A stretch of DNA of 15,806 nt from contig PBDH01000004.1 of NCBI GenBank assembly GCA_002717305.1, positions 1-15,806 of the forward strand, written 5' to 3'. The DNA comes from Gammaproteobacteria bacterium (GTDB lineage Bacteria > Pseudomonadota > Gammaproteobacteria > Pseudomonadales > Litorivicinaceae). The position numbers and the translations under genes are program-made. The notes beneath the pieces were generated by a model. That model did no database searches. It had not been told where the DNA came from and saw only the letters and a program-made list of their open reading frames with translations. This document shows positions 1-8,317 of the stretch, in pieces; within the stretch, counting starts at the first letter, position 1; each line of letters opens with the position of its first letter.

Positions 1-3
1 TTA

Positions 4-27
4 GTCTGCGTCAGCGGTTTCGCAGAC
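4..27 (+). promoter_or_regulatory. 7-bp inverted repeat upstream of ppsA
   Basis: A perfect inverted repeat, GTCTGCG (4-10) and CGCAGAC (21-27) with a 10-base loop, ends 22 bases before the ppsA start codon. No T-run follows, so it is not a typical intrinsic terminator. It could be a hairpin in the ppsA leader, the end of a gene lying to the left, or a protein-binding palindrome. The symmetry is seen directly; a regulatory role is inference. Confidence 0.35.
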
Positions 28-34
28 ACAAGTT

Positions 35-42
35 GGAAGGGG
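35..42 (+). promoter_or_regulatory. Shine-Dalgarno site of ppsA
   Basis: The purine-rich run GGAAGGGG ends seven bases before the TTG at 50. It decides the ppsA start: no ATG or GTG lies between this site and the conserved N-terminal motif, and the reading frame is closed upstream by TAG at 2-4. Confidence 0.6.
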
Positions 43-49
43 ACACCTA

Positions 50-2425
50 TTGGACGATTACATCCTTTGGTTTAATGAGCTAGGCATGAATGATGTTGAG
101 CGAGTGGGTGGAAAAAACGCATCACTTGGCGAAATGATTTCGAATCTGACCGGGGCCGGGGTGCGTGTACCAAGTGGATTTGCCACAACTGCACACGCGT
201 ATCGAGAATTTTTGGCCCACGACAGGCTGGCAGATCGCATAAACAAGGCGTTGGCAGCATTAGACGTAGGCGACGTAAATGCGCTCGCCAAAACTGGTGC
301 CGAAATTCGGTCGTGGATCATTGAAACACCTTTCCAGTCAGAACTTGATCGGGCGATTGAGCTGGCATTTTCCACAATGACAATCTCTCAAGGTGACATG
401 AAGGTTGCAGTTCGGTCATCGGCAACTGCCGAAGATCTCCCGGACGCATCATTTGCAGGACAACAGGAAACATTCCTAAATATTTCGGGAATTGAGAATG
501 TTAAGCGTGCGATAAAGGAGGTTTTCGCTTCTTTATTCAACGATCGTGCGATCTCCTATCGTGTGCATCAGGGCTTTGCGCACGAGTTGGTGGCTTTGTC
601 TGCGGGTATTCAGCGGATGGTTCGTTCTGAAACTGGTGCTGCTGGCGTCATGTTTACCATGGATACCGAGAGTGGTTTCCGCGACGTTGTATTCATAACC
701 GCAGCATATGGTTTGGGTGAGACGGTTGTTCAGGGTGCAGTGAATCCTGACGAATTTTATGTCCACAAGCCAACGCTAGAAGCTGGACGCTCTGCAGTGC
801 TTCGTCGGACACGCGGCTCGAAATTGATCAAAATGGTATATGCAGACTCGTCCAAACCGGGTCGTTCGGTCCAAACAGTGGACGTTGAACCGGCGCAGTG
901 CCGACAGTTCTGCGTGACTAATGCTGAAGTCGAGTCATTAGCCCGGCAGGCATTAATAATAGAAAAGCATTACGGTCGTCCAATGGATATTGAATGGGCC
1001 CGCGATGGTGACGACGAGCAGCTGTATATCGTTCAGGCCCGTCCTGAAACAGTGCAAAGCCAGCAAGACGGTCGTCAGATGGAGCGATTTGTTCTGAAAG
1101 GTAAGGGGTGTGTCCTTGCCGAGGGCCGAGCCATTGGCCAGAAAATAGGCCAAGGCCCCGTCCGTTCGGTGAAGGATGTTTCGAAAATGGATGAAATCCG
1201 AGCGGGCGATGTTTTGGTCACGGATATGACAGACCCGGACTGGGAGCCTGTGATGAAGCGCGCCTCTGCCATCGTGACTAATAGAGGGGGCCGCACCTGT
1301 CACGCGGCAATCATCGCCCGTGAATTAGGGATCCCTGCTGTCGTTGGTTGTGGTAATGCGACTGAATTATTGTCCACGGGCACTGAGGTAACAGTAAGTT
1401 GCGCAGAGGGTGACACCGGAAAAATTTATGCGGGCATGCTGGACTTTGATCATCGCGTGACGAGCGTGGACGCGATGCCCGAACTCCCGTTCAAGATCAT
1501 GATGAACGTGGGTAACCCAGATCGAGCCTTTGATTTCCAACGTTTACCGCATGCGGGTATTGGTTTGGCGAGATTGGAATTCATCATCAATCGAATGATT
1601 GGGGTCCATCCTCGTGCGTTGATAGATTTCGGCTTGTTACCTGCAGATTTGAAAGAAGAGATAAGTGAACGGATTGGTGGGTATGCCAGTCCAACAGACT
1701 TCTATGTTGAAAAGTTGGCCGAGGGTATTGCAACGCTTGGGGCTTCTTTCGCTCCCGAACGCGTGATAGTTCGGTTGTCAGATTTCAAATCAAATGAATA
1801 CCGAAACCTTATCGGTGGAACGCTCTACGAGCCAGAGGAAGAAAATCCAATGCTTGGCTTCCGTGGCGCCTCTCGCTACGTCTCTGAGTCGTTTCGACCA
1901 TGTTTCGAATTTGAATGTCGCGCGCTGAAAAAAGTCCGTGATGAGATGGGGCTGACGAACGTCGCGATAATGGTACCATTTGTTAGGACCCTTGAAGAAG
2001 CGGCGGCAGTCATCGAATTGTTGAAGGCTAACGGTCTCGAGCGCGGAGAGAACGGGTTGGAAATTATTATGATGTGTGAGTTACCGTCCAACGCGATATT
2101 GGCAGATGAGTTTCTTGAGTATTTCGATGGATTCTCAATTGGTTCAAATGATTTGACCCAGTTAACGCTTGGTCTTGACCGAGACTCTGGAATTATTGCA
2201 GACGCGTTTGATGAGCGAAATCCGGCAGTAAAGTTTCTGCTGGCTCGCGCGATCGCCGCCTGCAACAAGGCAGGCAAGTACATCGGTATTTGTGGCCAAG
2301 GCCCGTCGGATCACCTAGATCTCGCATTTTGGTTGATGGAGCAGGGCATAGATTCGATCTCCCTTAATCCCGATACAGTGTTGGAAACCTGGTTCTTTTT
2401 GGCCGACGCGCAGGCTAGTAAATAA
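50..2425 (+). CDS. ppsA: Phosphoenolpyruvate synthase (pyruvate, water dikinase)
   Basis: This 791-residue enzyme converts pyruvate, ATP and water to phosphoenolpyruvate, AMP and phosphate in the cytosol, the first step of gluconeogenesis from pyruvate or lactate. The N-terminal ATP-binding domain (about 15-345) opens with the family sequence LWFNELGMNDVERVGGKNAS. The swivelling phosphohistidine domain has GGRTCHAAI, with catalytic His418 (His421 in E. coli). The C-terminal PEP/pyruvate TIM barrel (about 475-785) ends with GICGQGPSDH, containing catalytic Cys748 (Cys751 in E. coli). Length matches E. coli PpsA (792). The start is TTG, supported by a strong ribosome-binding site and by alignment to the usual family N-terminus. 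The gene stands alone and converges on mmsA; the partner regulatory kinase/phosphotransferase gene (ppsR) is not in the window. Confidence 0.97.
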   Translation: MDDYILWFNELGMNDVERVGGKNASLGEMISNLTGAGVRVPSGFATTAHAYREFLAHDRLADRINKALAALDVGDVNALAKTGAEIRSWIIETPFQSELDRAIELAFSTMTISQGDMKVAVRSSATAEDLPDASFAGQQETFLNISGIENVKRAIKEVFASLFNDRAISYRVHQGFAHELVALSAGIQRMVRSETGAAGVMFTMDTESGFRDVVFITAAYGLGETVVQGAVNPDEFYVHKPTLEAGRSAVLRRTRGSKLIKMVYADSSKPGRSVQTVDVEPAQCRQFCVTNAEVESLARQALIIEKHYGRPMDIEWARDGDDEQLYIVQARPETVQSQQDGRQMERFVLKGKGCVLAEGRAIGQKIGQGPVRSVKDVSKMDEIRAGDVLVTDMTDPDWEPVMKRASAIVTNRGGRTCHAAIIARELGIPAVVGCGNATELLSTGTEVTVSCAEGDTGKIYAGMLDFDHRVTSVDAMPELPFKIMMNVGNPDRAFDFQRLPHAGIGLARLEFIINRMIGVHPRALIDFGLLPADLKEEISERIGGYASPTDFYVEKLAEGIATLGASFAPERVIVRLSDFKSNEYRNLIGGTLYEPEEENPMLGFRGASRYVSESFRPCFEFECRALKKVRDEMGLTNVAIMVPFVRTLEEAAAVIELLKANGLERGENGLEIIMMCELPSNAILADEFLEYFDGFSIGSNDLTQLTLGLDRDSGIIADAFDERNPAVKFLLARAIAACNKAGKYIGICGQGPSDHLDLAFWLMEQGIDSISLNPDTVLETWFFLADAQASK

Positions 2426-2470
2426 TGGCCTCTGGCCACGGCTGTCGGTCAGGCAGCACGATAGCTGCCT
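2426..2470 (+). terminator. Hairpins between convergent ppsA and mmsA
   Basis: Directly after the ppsA stop there is a short hairpin TGGCC-TCT-GGCCA (2426-2438). A second, perfect 7-bp hairpin follows, AGGCAGC (2451-2457) / GCTGCCT (2464-2470) with a 6-base loop, then the pyrimidine-rich CTCTTCTGCT. Position at the meeting point of two convergent genes suggests a transcription terminator, mainly for ppsA. There is no true U-tract on either strand, so this may be a weak or Rho-assisted stop. Confidence 0.45.
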
Positions 2471-2490
2471 CTCTTCTGCTACTGGGTAAG

Positions 2491-3990
2491 TCAACTCATG
2501 GTGGGCATCGAGAAATCTGCGCCTGCTCGAAGACCAGTTGGCCAGCGTGCGGTGATGGTCTTAATCCGTGTGTAAAACCTCACGCCATCAGGACCGTGCA
2601 TGTGTAGGGGACCGAAAAGACTTCGTTTCCAGCCACCGAAACAGTGAAAAGCCATTGGAACTGGAATCGGCACGTTGACGCCAATCATGCCAACCTGGGC
2701 CATCTCGGTATATTGACGTGCGGTGTCTCCGTCCCGCGTAAAAATCGCTGTTCCGTTACCATACTCATGGGCATTGACAAGCCCGACTGCCTCTTCGAAG
2801 CTAGCAACGCGAACAATAGATAGAACCGGACCGAAGATCTCTTCATCATATATACGCATCCCCGGCTTTACGTGGTCAAATAGGGTCGGTCCAACGAAAT
2901 AACCGTTTTCATACCCGGCCACGACGAAATCCCGTCCATCGACGACAAGACTCGCGCCTTCAGAAATACCTTGGTTGATGTAGCCTAAAACTTTGTCCGC
3001 ATGTTCCCGAGTTACAAGCGGACCCATGTTGGGCTCATCAGCACTCATACCAGCGCCGACTTTCATAGCACTAATCTCTGTGGTTAGATCGCTCACAAGC
3101 TTGTCTGCCACTGCCTCGCCCACACAGACTGCAACTGAAATAGCCATACAGCGCTCACCAGCGGAGCCATAGGCGGCTCCCATGAGCGAGCTAACGACCT
3201 GATTGGGTTCTGCGTCTGGCATAATCACCATGTGATTCTTGGCACCCCCTAATGCTTGCACCCTCTTACCATGGGCGCTTGCCGTTGAATAAATGTATTC
3301 GGCAATGGGCGTCGAGCCAACAAAACTCACAGCCTGGATGCGGTCATCTGTGAGTAAAACGTCTACCGATTCTTTATCGCCATTCACCACATTGAATACA
3401 CCATCCGGGAGTCCCGCTTCTTTCAAAAGTTCAGCCAAACGAATCGGTGTAGACGGGTCCTTCTCAGACGGTTTCATTACGAATGTATTTCCGCAAGCAA
3501 TCGCTATCGGAAACATCCACATTGGCACCATGGCCGGAAAATTAAACGGGCTGATCCCAGCGCATACTCCCATCGGCATCATTTGACTGTAGCTATCAAC
3601 ACCGCGACCGGCGTTCAGGCTGTGCTCGCCCTTAAGTAAATGCGGGATTCCACAAGCGAACTCGACTACTTCAAGGCCACGCGTCACCTCGCCCTTTGCA
3701 TCAGAAAATACCTTGCCATGTTCTGATGTGATCAGTTCTGCTAACTCATCGGTGTGCTTCTCTACCAGCTCCTTAAACTTGAACATCACGCGCGCTCGAC
3801 TCAGTGGCGTAACTTTGCTCCAAGATGCAAATGCCTCCGAAGCGTTAGCAATTGCTGCACGAGTTTCATCTGTCGATGATAGTGCCACCTCGAGACGTTC
3901 ATTGCCCGTGGTCGGGTTGAACACTACGGCCTTGCGGCCCGAGTTAGACGCAACTCGTCTACCGTCGATAAAGTTACCTAATGTCATCAT
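2491..3990 (-). CDS. mmsA: CoA-acylating methylmalonate-semialdehyde dehydrogenase
   Basis: This 499-residue aldehyde dehydrogenase is of the MmsA/IolA type. The family oxidises methylmalonate or malonate semialdehyde with NAD+ and CoA to propionyl-CoA or acetyl-CoA plus CO2, in valine, thymine, beta-alanine or inositol breakdown. Diagnostic segments in order are SPFNFPAMVPMWMFP (substrate/CoA-type ALDH fold), FVGSTPIAEYIY (nucleotide binding), GGAKNHMVIMPDA (specific to this subfamily), SAGERCMAIS with catalytic Cys281, and DEEIFGPVLSI. Length is normal. ATG at 3990 and the next codon, also ATG, both lie suitably behind AAAGGGA, so the start is ambiguous by one residue. No other valine, beta-alanine or inositol gene is nearby, so the physiological substrate cannot be told. 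It diverges from a LysR gene that probably controls it. Confidence 0.94.
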   Translation of the reverse strand: MMTLGNFIDGRRVASNSGRKAVVFNPTTGNERLEVALSSTDETRAAIANASEAFASWSKVTPLSRARVMFKFKELVEKHTDELAELITSEHGKVFSDAKGEVTRGLEVVEFACGIPHLLKGEHSLNAGRGVDSYSQMMPMGVCAGISPFNFPAMVPMWMFPIAIACGNTFVMKPSEKDPSTPIRLAELLKEAGLPDGVFNVVNGDKESVDVLLTDDRIQAVSFVGSTPIAEYIYSTASAHGKRVQALGGAKNHMVIMPDAEPNQVVSSLMGAAYGSAGERCMAISVAVCVGEAVADKLVSDLTTEISAMKVGAGMSADEPNMGPLVTREHADKVLGYINQGISEGASLVVDGRDFVVAGYENGYFVGPTLFDHVKPGMRIYDEEIFGPVLSIVRVASFEEAVGLVNAHEYGNGTAIFTRDGDTARQYTEMAQVGMIGVNVPIPVPMAFHCFGGWKRSLFGPLHMHGPDGVRFYTRIKTITARWPTGLRAGADFSMPTMS

Positions 3991-4015
3991 TTTATCCCTT
4001 TAACCAATTTTTTTA

Positions 4016-4044
4016 ATTTAATAGTATCAAAAATGATATTTCAA
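4016..4044 (-). promoter_or_regulatory. Putative mmsA promoter
   Basis: Read on the - strand, TTGAAA (4044-4039, five of six matches to the sigma-70 -35 consensus) is followed after exactly 17 bases by TTAAAT (4021-4016, four of six matches to -10). The -10 lies about 25 bases before the mmsA start. The spacer contains a perfect inverted repeat (4025-4038). This is a prediction from hexamer matches and position only. Confidence 0.45.
4025..4038. promoter_or_regulatory. Inverted repeat TATCA-N4-TGATA, candidate operator
   Basis: The 14-base palindrome TATCA-AAAA-TGATA has perfect 5-bp arms and sits between the -35 and -10 boxes of the proposed mmsA promoter. A protein bound here would block RNA polymerase, so it is a plausible repressor operator. 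The adjacent divergent LysR regulator is the obvious candidate ligand, but LysR proteins more often bind upstream of -35, so this assignment is inference. Confidence 0.45.
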
Positions 4045-4060
4045 TAGATAATAAACGCTT

Positions 4061-4087
4061 TATGATATATATATTATGTTGTATCAT
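4061..4087 (+). promoter_or_regulatory. Second TGATA/TATCA pair and lysR -10 candidate
   Basis: ATGATA (4062-4067) and TATCAT (4082-4087) form an inverted pair separated by 14 bases and use the same half-site words as the palindrome at 4025-4038. The + strand TATGAT (4061-4066) also resembles a sigma-70 -10 box for lysR. The second arm falls inside the reading frame if the ATG at 4076 is used. The pair may be an autoregulatory site. Confidence 0.35.
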
Positions 4088-4978
4088 TTATTTGTGAAGA
4101 ATCGGCAAATCAATTGGGAAGACGCAAGGTACTTTCTTTCTATCGCACGGGTCGGCCAGCTCGGTAAGGCAGCTGAGTCCCTCGGAGTCTCGGTCATGAC
4201 GCTGTCACGGCACCTCAATCAACTGCAAATCCGTCTCGGTTCAATACTACTTACGCGACACAGCAAAGGGATGCAGCTGACGAACGAGGGAAGTCGATTA
4301 GTAGAATATTTGGAGCGGGCAGAGGCTGAAATTGAGGCGGCTAGTTCGATTTTCGATCAGACAGGTCGATCGGTTTCTGGCGCTGTCAGAATTGCAGCAC
4401 CCGAGGGCTTTTCGCTAAAAGTGCTCACTCCTCGGTTAGATGCACTGGCTGCAGAGCACCCAGATTTGAAACTTGAAATTGTTTCGCAGACACCTGGCTT
4501 CTCTTTATCGCGCCGTGAGGCTGATGTCGCGGTAATGGTGGGAAAACCCTCCGAACCGCAACTTCATTTCGAAAGTTTGGGGACGTATCGGCTCGGATTA
4601 TATGCAAGTAGTGATTACGCCGCACAACATGGGCTACCAGAGGATGTTGACGAGCTCTCTTCGCATCGTTTGGTTGGATATGTCGAGGACTTGCTATTCA
4701 GTGAGCGGCTGAATGTTGCACGAAGTGTGTGGAGTGGTTGGCAATCAAACATCGCGATTTCTTCGCCAGTAGCGCAAGTCGCAGCGGTAAGAGCGGGTCT
4801 TGGCATTGGGGTATTACACGATTTTTTATTGAATAATACGGATGGTTTGTTACCGGTATTCCCTGACCTTGATTTAAGCCGGGAATTTTTTCTGGTATCG
4901 CATCCGAACATGGATCGAATTCCGAGAATTCATACAGTACTCGATTTCATTCGTAGCCTCAGGAATGCGGTGCACTAG
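4076..4978 (+). CDS. LysR-family transcriptional regulator
   Basis: This 300-residue DNA-binding regulator has an N-terminal winged helix-turn-helix (about 12-72) with the typical DARYFLSIARVGQLGKAAES opening, recognition region VSVMTLSRHLNQL, and wing signature LLTRHSKGMQLTNEG. A periplasmic-binding-protein-like effector domain fills about 100-295. Length is usual for the family. It is divergent from mmsA across 85 bases, the classic arrangement for a LysR controlling its neighbour, so the effector may be an intermediate of semialdehyde metabolism (inference). No ribosome-binding site precedes the ATG at 4076. A TATGAT box only nine bases upstream would give a nearly leaderless message. GTG at 4094 is a possible alternative start that still keeps the whole DNA-binding domain. 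Confidence 0.9.
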   Translation: MLYHLFVKNRQINWEDARYFLSIARVGQLGKAAESLGVSVMTLSRHLNQLQIRLGSILLTRHSKGMQLTNEGSRLVEYLERAEAEIEAASSIFDQTGRSVSGAVRIAAPEGFSLKVLTPRLDALAAEHPDLKLEIVSQTPGFSLSRREADVAVMVGKPSEPQLHFESLGTYRLGLYASSDYAAQHGLPEDVDELSSHRLVGYVEDLLFSERLNVARSVWSGWQSNIAISSPVAQVAAVRAGLGIGVLHDFLLNNTDGLLPVFPDLDLSREFFLVSHPNMDRIPRIHTVLDFIRSLRNAVH

Positions 4979-5045
4979 TTCTTTAACTACCGATCCTTGA
5001 AACAAGAAGGTAAACTCTGGGTTCATCGGCCATAGAATACTATTC

Positions 5046-7466
5046 ATGCCTGACAATGTAGCCCAATCAATCGATCATGCCTTGGAGACTTTGTTAGACG
5101 CACTCGACTATGACGAGGGTAATCAACAAGCGCGCTGGTCAGAAGAGGTCGAACGAAGGCTTAAAGAAAATGGTCTGACCTATCAGGCGCATACATCGAA
5201 GCATCACCAGAACCGTCAAGGACAGCTTGATGTGGTTCCCTATTTGATGGACGAGCCCACATTTGGGCACCTCGCGCGAGGTCTTTCTCAGCGTATGCGG
5301 TTCTTCGAAGCACTTATAAATGATCTCTACGGTGAACGGAATTTGCTCGCCAATGGCTCAATACCACCCGATCTGTTGTTCTCGAATCCTGAGTATCTAA
5401 TTGCAGCCCATGGTTTGAATCCACAAACCCCTTGGGTAAGTTTTTTGGCGCATGATTTGTTACGCGACTCCACCGGACAGTGGTTTGTTTTGGGTCAAAG
5501 CACTCGCGCGCCAGCTGGACTCGGCTACGTGCTCGAGCGTCGATTAATAATGTCGCGTGTCATGGGATACCTCTTACGCCGTATGTCTGTGAAGAGACTA
5601 TCGGGATTTTTCAGAACGTTGAGGCAATTCTTACGGGCCGACAGTCACGACCACGACCTCTCTATTCTGCTAACCCCTGGACAGTCGGTTGAAAGCTATT
5701 TTGAGCATGCTTTCTTAGCCAACCACCTAGATTTTATATTGGCGGAAGGGGACGATCTGACTGTTCGTAATAATCGTCTGATGCTGAAAACTTTAAGTGG
5801 GCTGCGTCCTGTTTCTGGCGTATTGCGGCGTGTCGCCGATCAGGACGTCGATCCCTTGGAATTGAATGGTCTTAGCCGACAGGGTACACCGGGTTTGATG
5901 AATACGGTCCGCCGAGGAGGTATTCGGATGGGCAATGTACCGGGCGCCTCCGTGATTGATTCACCGTTATGGATGGGACGCCTCGAGGGTCTGTGCCAAA
6001 AACTCTTGGGCGAGGAGCTGTTGCTGAAATCCCTACCTGCATTATGGCTAGGTGACCCGGATGATCGAGAGGAATTTGATGCGCTCTGGCCTGATGTGTT
6101 AGTGCGTCACGCATCCGCATTTCCAGCAAGTGAGTCATTTGTGGTTCGCGACTTACCTAACTCAGAACGTGATACCCTGAAGGCCCGGATACAAGCCGAC
6201 CGCTCCAGCTGGGTTGCATGGCAAGCCATTGATCTTGAGCTTGTCTCAGTAGCTGAAGAAAACACGCGTACGGAGTCTCATGCGGTGTTACGTATGTATA
6301 CCGCACAGTCACAGGACTTGAAGGTAGACGTGATGCCGGGTGGACTGGCAGCTTGTAACCATGATGCTTCTTGGGCGCAGCTCCGTCCAAATACCCCGGA
6401 GCGTTACAAAGATCTGTGGGTGATGGGTACGGAGCCCGATAATCAATTATCCATGTTTGCCGAGATGGACGCGCCTGCGTTAGGTCCTATGGATCAGTCT
6501 ATGACGCCGAGCCGGGTTGCTGATGCGATGTTCTGGCTGGGACGTTATGTCGAGAGGGCCGATGGTCTGACCCGCTTGGTACGCGAAGTACTGGCGGGAG
6601 CCATCGATGTGCGGACAGAACGTCAGCAGGCCGCGCTCTGGCTTCTGAGTGCCAGATTTCCGACTGACGGCATAGACTCTGATAACGCCGCGGGAGAGAT
6701 TCATCAGTTGATGTTTTCAAATACCGCCCCTGGCGGGTTAACCGAACTGATTAGCGCAATTATGCGCAATGCGCGAGCTACACCTGATTATCTGAGCGAT
6801 GATGCCTGGCGTGCGTTGGTCAATCTTGAACAAATGATCGATCGTATTGGTTGGGTGAAGCTTGCTGATGCCGGCCGCTTGCTGGACCAGGTTGATTCTA
6901 TTCTGATGCAGTTAGCAACCTTCTCGGGACTGAACAACGATACTATGAGTCGCACTTTTGCTAATCGATTCATGGATATTGGGCGCCACATTGAACGCGC
7001 AAGTAAGACCTTAATGCTTCTAAATCATGCGTTTCAGACATTAAAGCCCCAGGACATCAATCACTGGGAGTTGGTCCTCGAGGTAACAGATACTGTGATG
7101 ACGTATCGGCGACGATATAGGACTCGGCTCCATCCTACCGCGATTTTGGATTTGCTATTGCTAGACGTCGAGACGCCGCGAGCAATAGGGTACCTAGTGG
7201 CTCACCTTGAGAATCTTGTCCATGGATTGCCTGTACAACAATTGTTGGGGCGTAAGACACAACTACAGCAGTTAGCGTTTCGGATTCACGCTCATCTACA
7301 AATGGCACAGACCGAAGAGTTAATGACCAGCCAGGGATCACCAAAGAAGCCGCTTTTTGACTCATTGGATCAAATGATAGATACCTTATCGAGTTTGAGT
7401 GAAGCCATCACCCTCGCTTATTTCAGTCACGCCGATGTACCGCAACAGTTGGTCAAGGTTAGCTGA
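5046..7466 (+). CDS. Circularly permuted ATP-grasp / alpha-E fusion protein
   Basis: This 806-residue protein joins two domains that are separate genes in many bacteria. Residues about 60-480 match the circularly permuted type 2 ATP-grasp family (formerly DUF404/DUF407): STRAPAGLGYVLERRLIMSR (152-171), LTPGQSVESYFEHAFLA (209-225), LVVRDNR-like LTVRNNRLMLKT (238-249), RRVADQDVDPLE (261-272) and the TPGLMNTVRRG/GNVPGASV nucleotide-site region (281-303). Residues about 486-800 are the all-helical alpha-E domain (formerly DUF403), beginning MTPSRVADAMFWLGRYVERA. ATP-grasp enzymes ligate a carboxylate to an amine or thiol. For this family a peptide or amide ligase role has been predicted from comparative genomics (Iyer, Aravind and colleagues), without a settled substrate. 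Its stop codon overlaps the start of the transglutaminase-like gene by one base. No clear Shine-Dalgarno site precedes the ATG. lysR lies 67 bases upstream on the same strand. Function beyond the fold is unknown. Confidence 0.9.
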   Translation: MPDNVAQSIDHALETLLDALDYDEGNQQARWSEEVERRLKENGLTYQAHTSKHHQNRQGQLDVVPYLMDEPTFGHLARGLSQRMRFFEALINDLYGERNLLANGSIPPDLLFSNPEYLIAAHGLNPQTPWVSFLAHDLLRDSTGQWFVLGQSTRAPAGLGYVLERRLIMSRVMGYLLRRMSVKRLSGFFRTLRQFLRADSHDHDLSILLTPGQSVESYFEHAFLANHLDFILAEGDDLTVRNNRLMLKTLSGLRPVSGVLRRVADQDVDPLELNGLSRQGTPGLMNTVRRGGIRMGNVPGASVIDSPLWMGRLEGLCQKLLGEELLLKSLPALWLGDPDDREEFDALWPDVLVRHASAFPASESFVVRDLPNSERDTLKARIQADRSSWVAWQAIDLELVSVAEENTRTESHAVLRMYTAQSQDLKVDVMPGGLAACNHDASWAQLRPNTPERYKDLWVMGTEPDNQLSMFAEMDAPALGPMDQSMTPSRVADAMFWLGRYVERADGLTRLVREVLAGAIDVRTERQQAALWLLSARFPTDGIDSDNAAGEIHQLMFSNTAPGGLTELISAIMRNARATPDYLSDDAWRALVNLEQMIDRIGWVKLADAGRLLDQVDSILMQLATFSGLNNDTMSRTFANRFMDIGRHIERASKTLMLLNHAFQTLKPQDINHWELVLEVTDTVMTYRRRYRTRLHPTAILDLLLLDVETPRAIGYLVAHLENLVHGLPVQQLLGRKTQLQQLAFRIHAHLQMAQTEELMTSQGSPKKPLFDSLDQMIDTLSSLSEAITLAYFSHADVPQQLVKVS

Positions 7467-8317
7467 TGCGGTATCGAATCAGACATCGTAACCGATATAA
7501 ATACGGGCAGCCCGTGAGTCTCTGCCATAGCCATGCAACCCTGTTGCCGCGTGATACTCTCAACCAGCAAGTTCTCGGTGCGCGTTTGACCACACTCCCA
7601 ATTATCGAAGACATGCATGAACGCCAGGATTTATTCGGAAACCGTGTGTCACAATTTTCAGTTGACGAAGTGCACACCGAGCTCAATGTGCTCGCTGAGT
7701 CTGAGGTTGAAGTGCGACCAAATCGCATAGATCTTGATCGTGATGTGGCTTGGACAGACACCTCAGCGATACCAGCAAAGACGCGTTTTTTCCTTAGACC
7801 TAGTCTATACGTTTCTATAAGAAATCAGGCGGTCGAGCAATTTGCGGAACAGTTCTTCAGAAGAGCATCCGGGCTCCTGGAAGCCGCCAACGCGCTAAAT
7901 GAGTATGTGTTCCATGAATTCGTTTATGACCAGAATTTCAGCGATGTTGAGACGCCGGTGAGCCTCGTTTTATCGGAGCAACGCGGCGTTTGCCAAGACT
8001 TCGCACATCTGATGCTTGCGGTACTGCGTTGTAAGGGTATTGCGTGTCGATATGTCTCGGGTTACCTAGAGACTGATCCCTCACCCGGGCAACCGAAGCT
8101 CATGGGAGCAGATGCGTCACACGCTTGGGTGAGTGTTTTTTTACCTGGGACAGGTTGGATTGATTTCGATCCAACTAATGGCCTGTTACCATCTGAACGT
8201 CATGTGACCCTGGCCTGGGGTCGTGACTATGGTGACGTCGTACCACTAAAAGGCTTGATGACGGGCGGTAGTCAGAATGCACTTGAGGTGTCAGTAGACG
8301 TGACCGCGCTCGAGTAA
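7466..8317 (+). CDS. Transglutaminase-like cysteine protease-fold protein
   Basis: This 283-residue protein has the N-terminal beta-rich region seen in bacterial transglutaminases (RYRIRHRNRYKYGQPVSLCH, about 2-85) and a transglutaminase core (about 145-240). The catalytic triad is visible: Cys176 in RGVCQDFAH, His219 in SHAWVSVFLPG and Asp235 in DFDPTNG. In bacteria this family acts as a peptidase or amidase-type enzyme more often than a crosslinker. Its start overlaps the stop of the ATP-grasp/alpha-E gene (TGATG), indicating translational coupling and joint function. Genome-context studies predict such pairs to make and break a peptide tag or small peptide. No signal peptide is seen, so both proteins are probably cytosolic. 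The larger second transglutaminase and the Anbu proteasome-like peptidase found beside some relatives are absent here. Confidence 0.92.
   Translation: MRYRIRHRNRYKYGQPVSLCHSHATLLPRDTLNQQVLGARLTTLPIIEDMHERQDLFGNRVSQFSVDEVHTELNVLAESEVEVRPNRIDLDRDVAWTDTSAIPAKTRFFLRPSLYVSIRNQAVEQFAEQFFRRASGLLEAANALNEYVFHEFVYDQNFSDVETPVSLVLSEQRGVCQDFAHLMLAVLRCKGIACRYVSGYLETDPSPGQPKLMGADASHAWVSVFLPGTGWIDFDPTNGLLPSERHVTLAWGRDYGDVVPLKGLMTGGSQNALEVSVDVTALE

Noticed and set aside
2425..2607. 60-codon + strand open frame after ppsA
   Set aside because: It begins at the ppsA stop codon (TAATG), runs through the hairpins and then antisense into the 3' end of mmsA. Its composition is not protein-like and it resembles no family I recognise.
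5480..5692. + strand open frame of 70 codons inside the ATP-grasp gene
   Set aside because: A shadow in another frame of a strongly conserved coding region, with no start signal or family resemblance.
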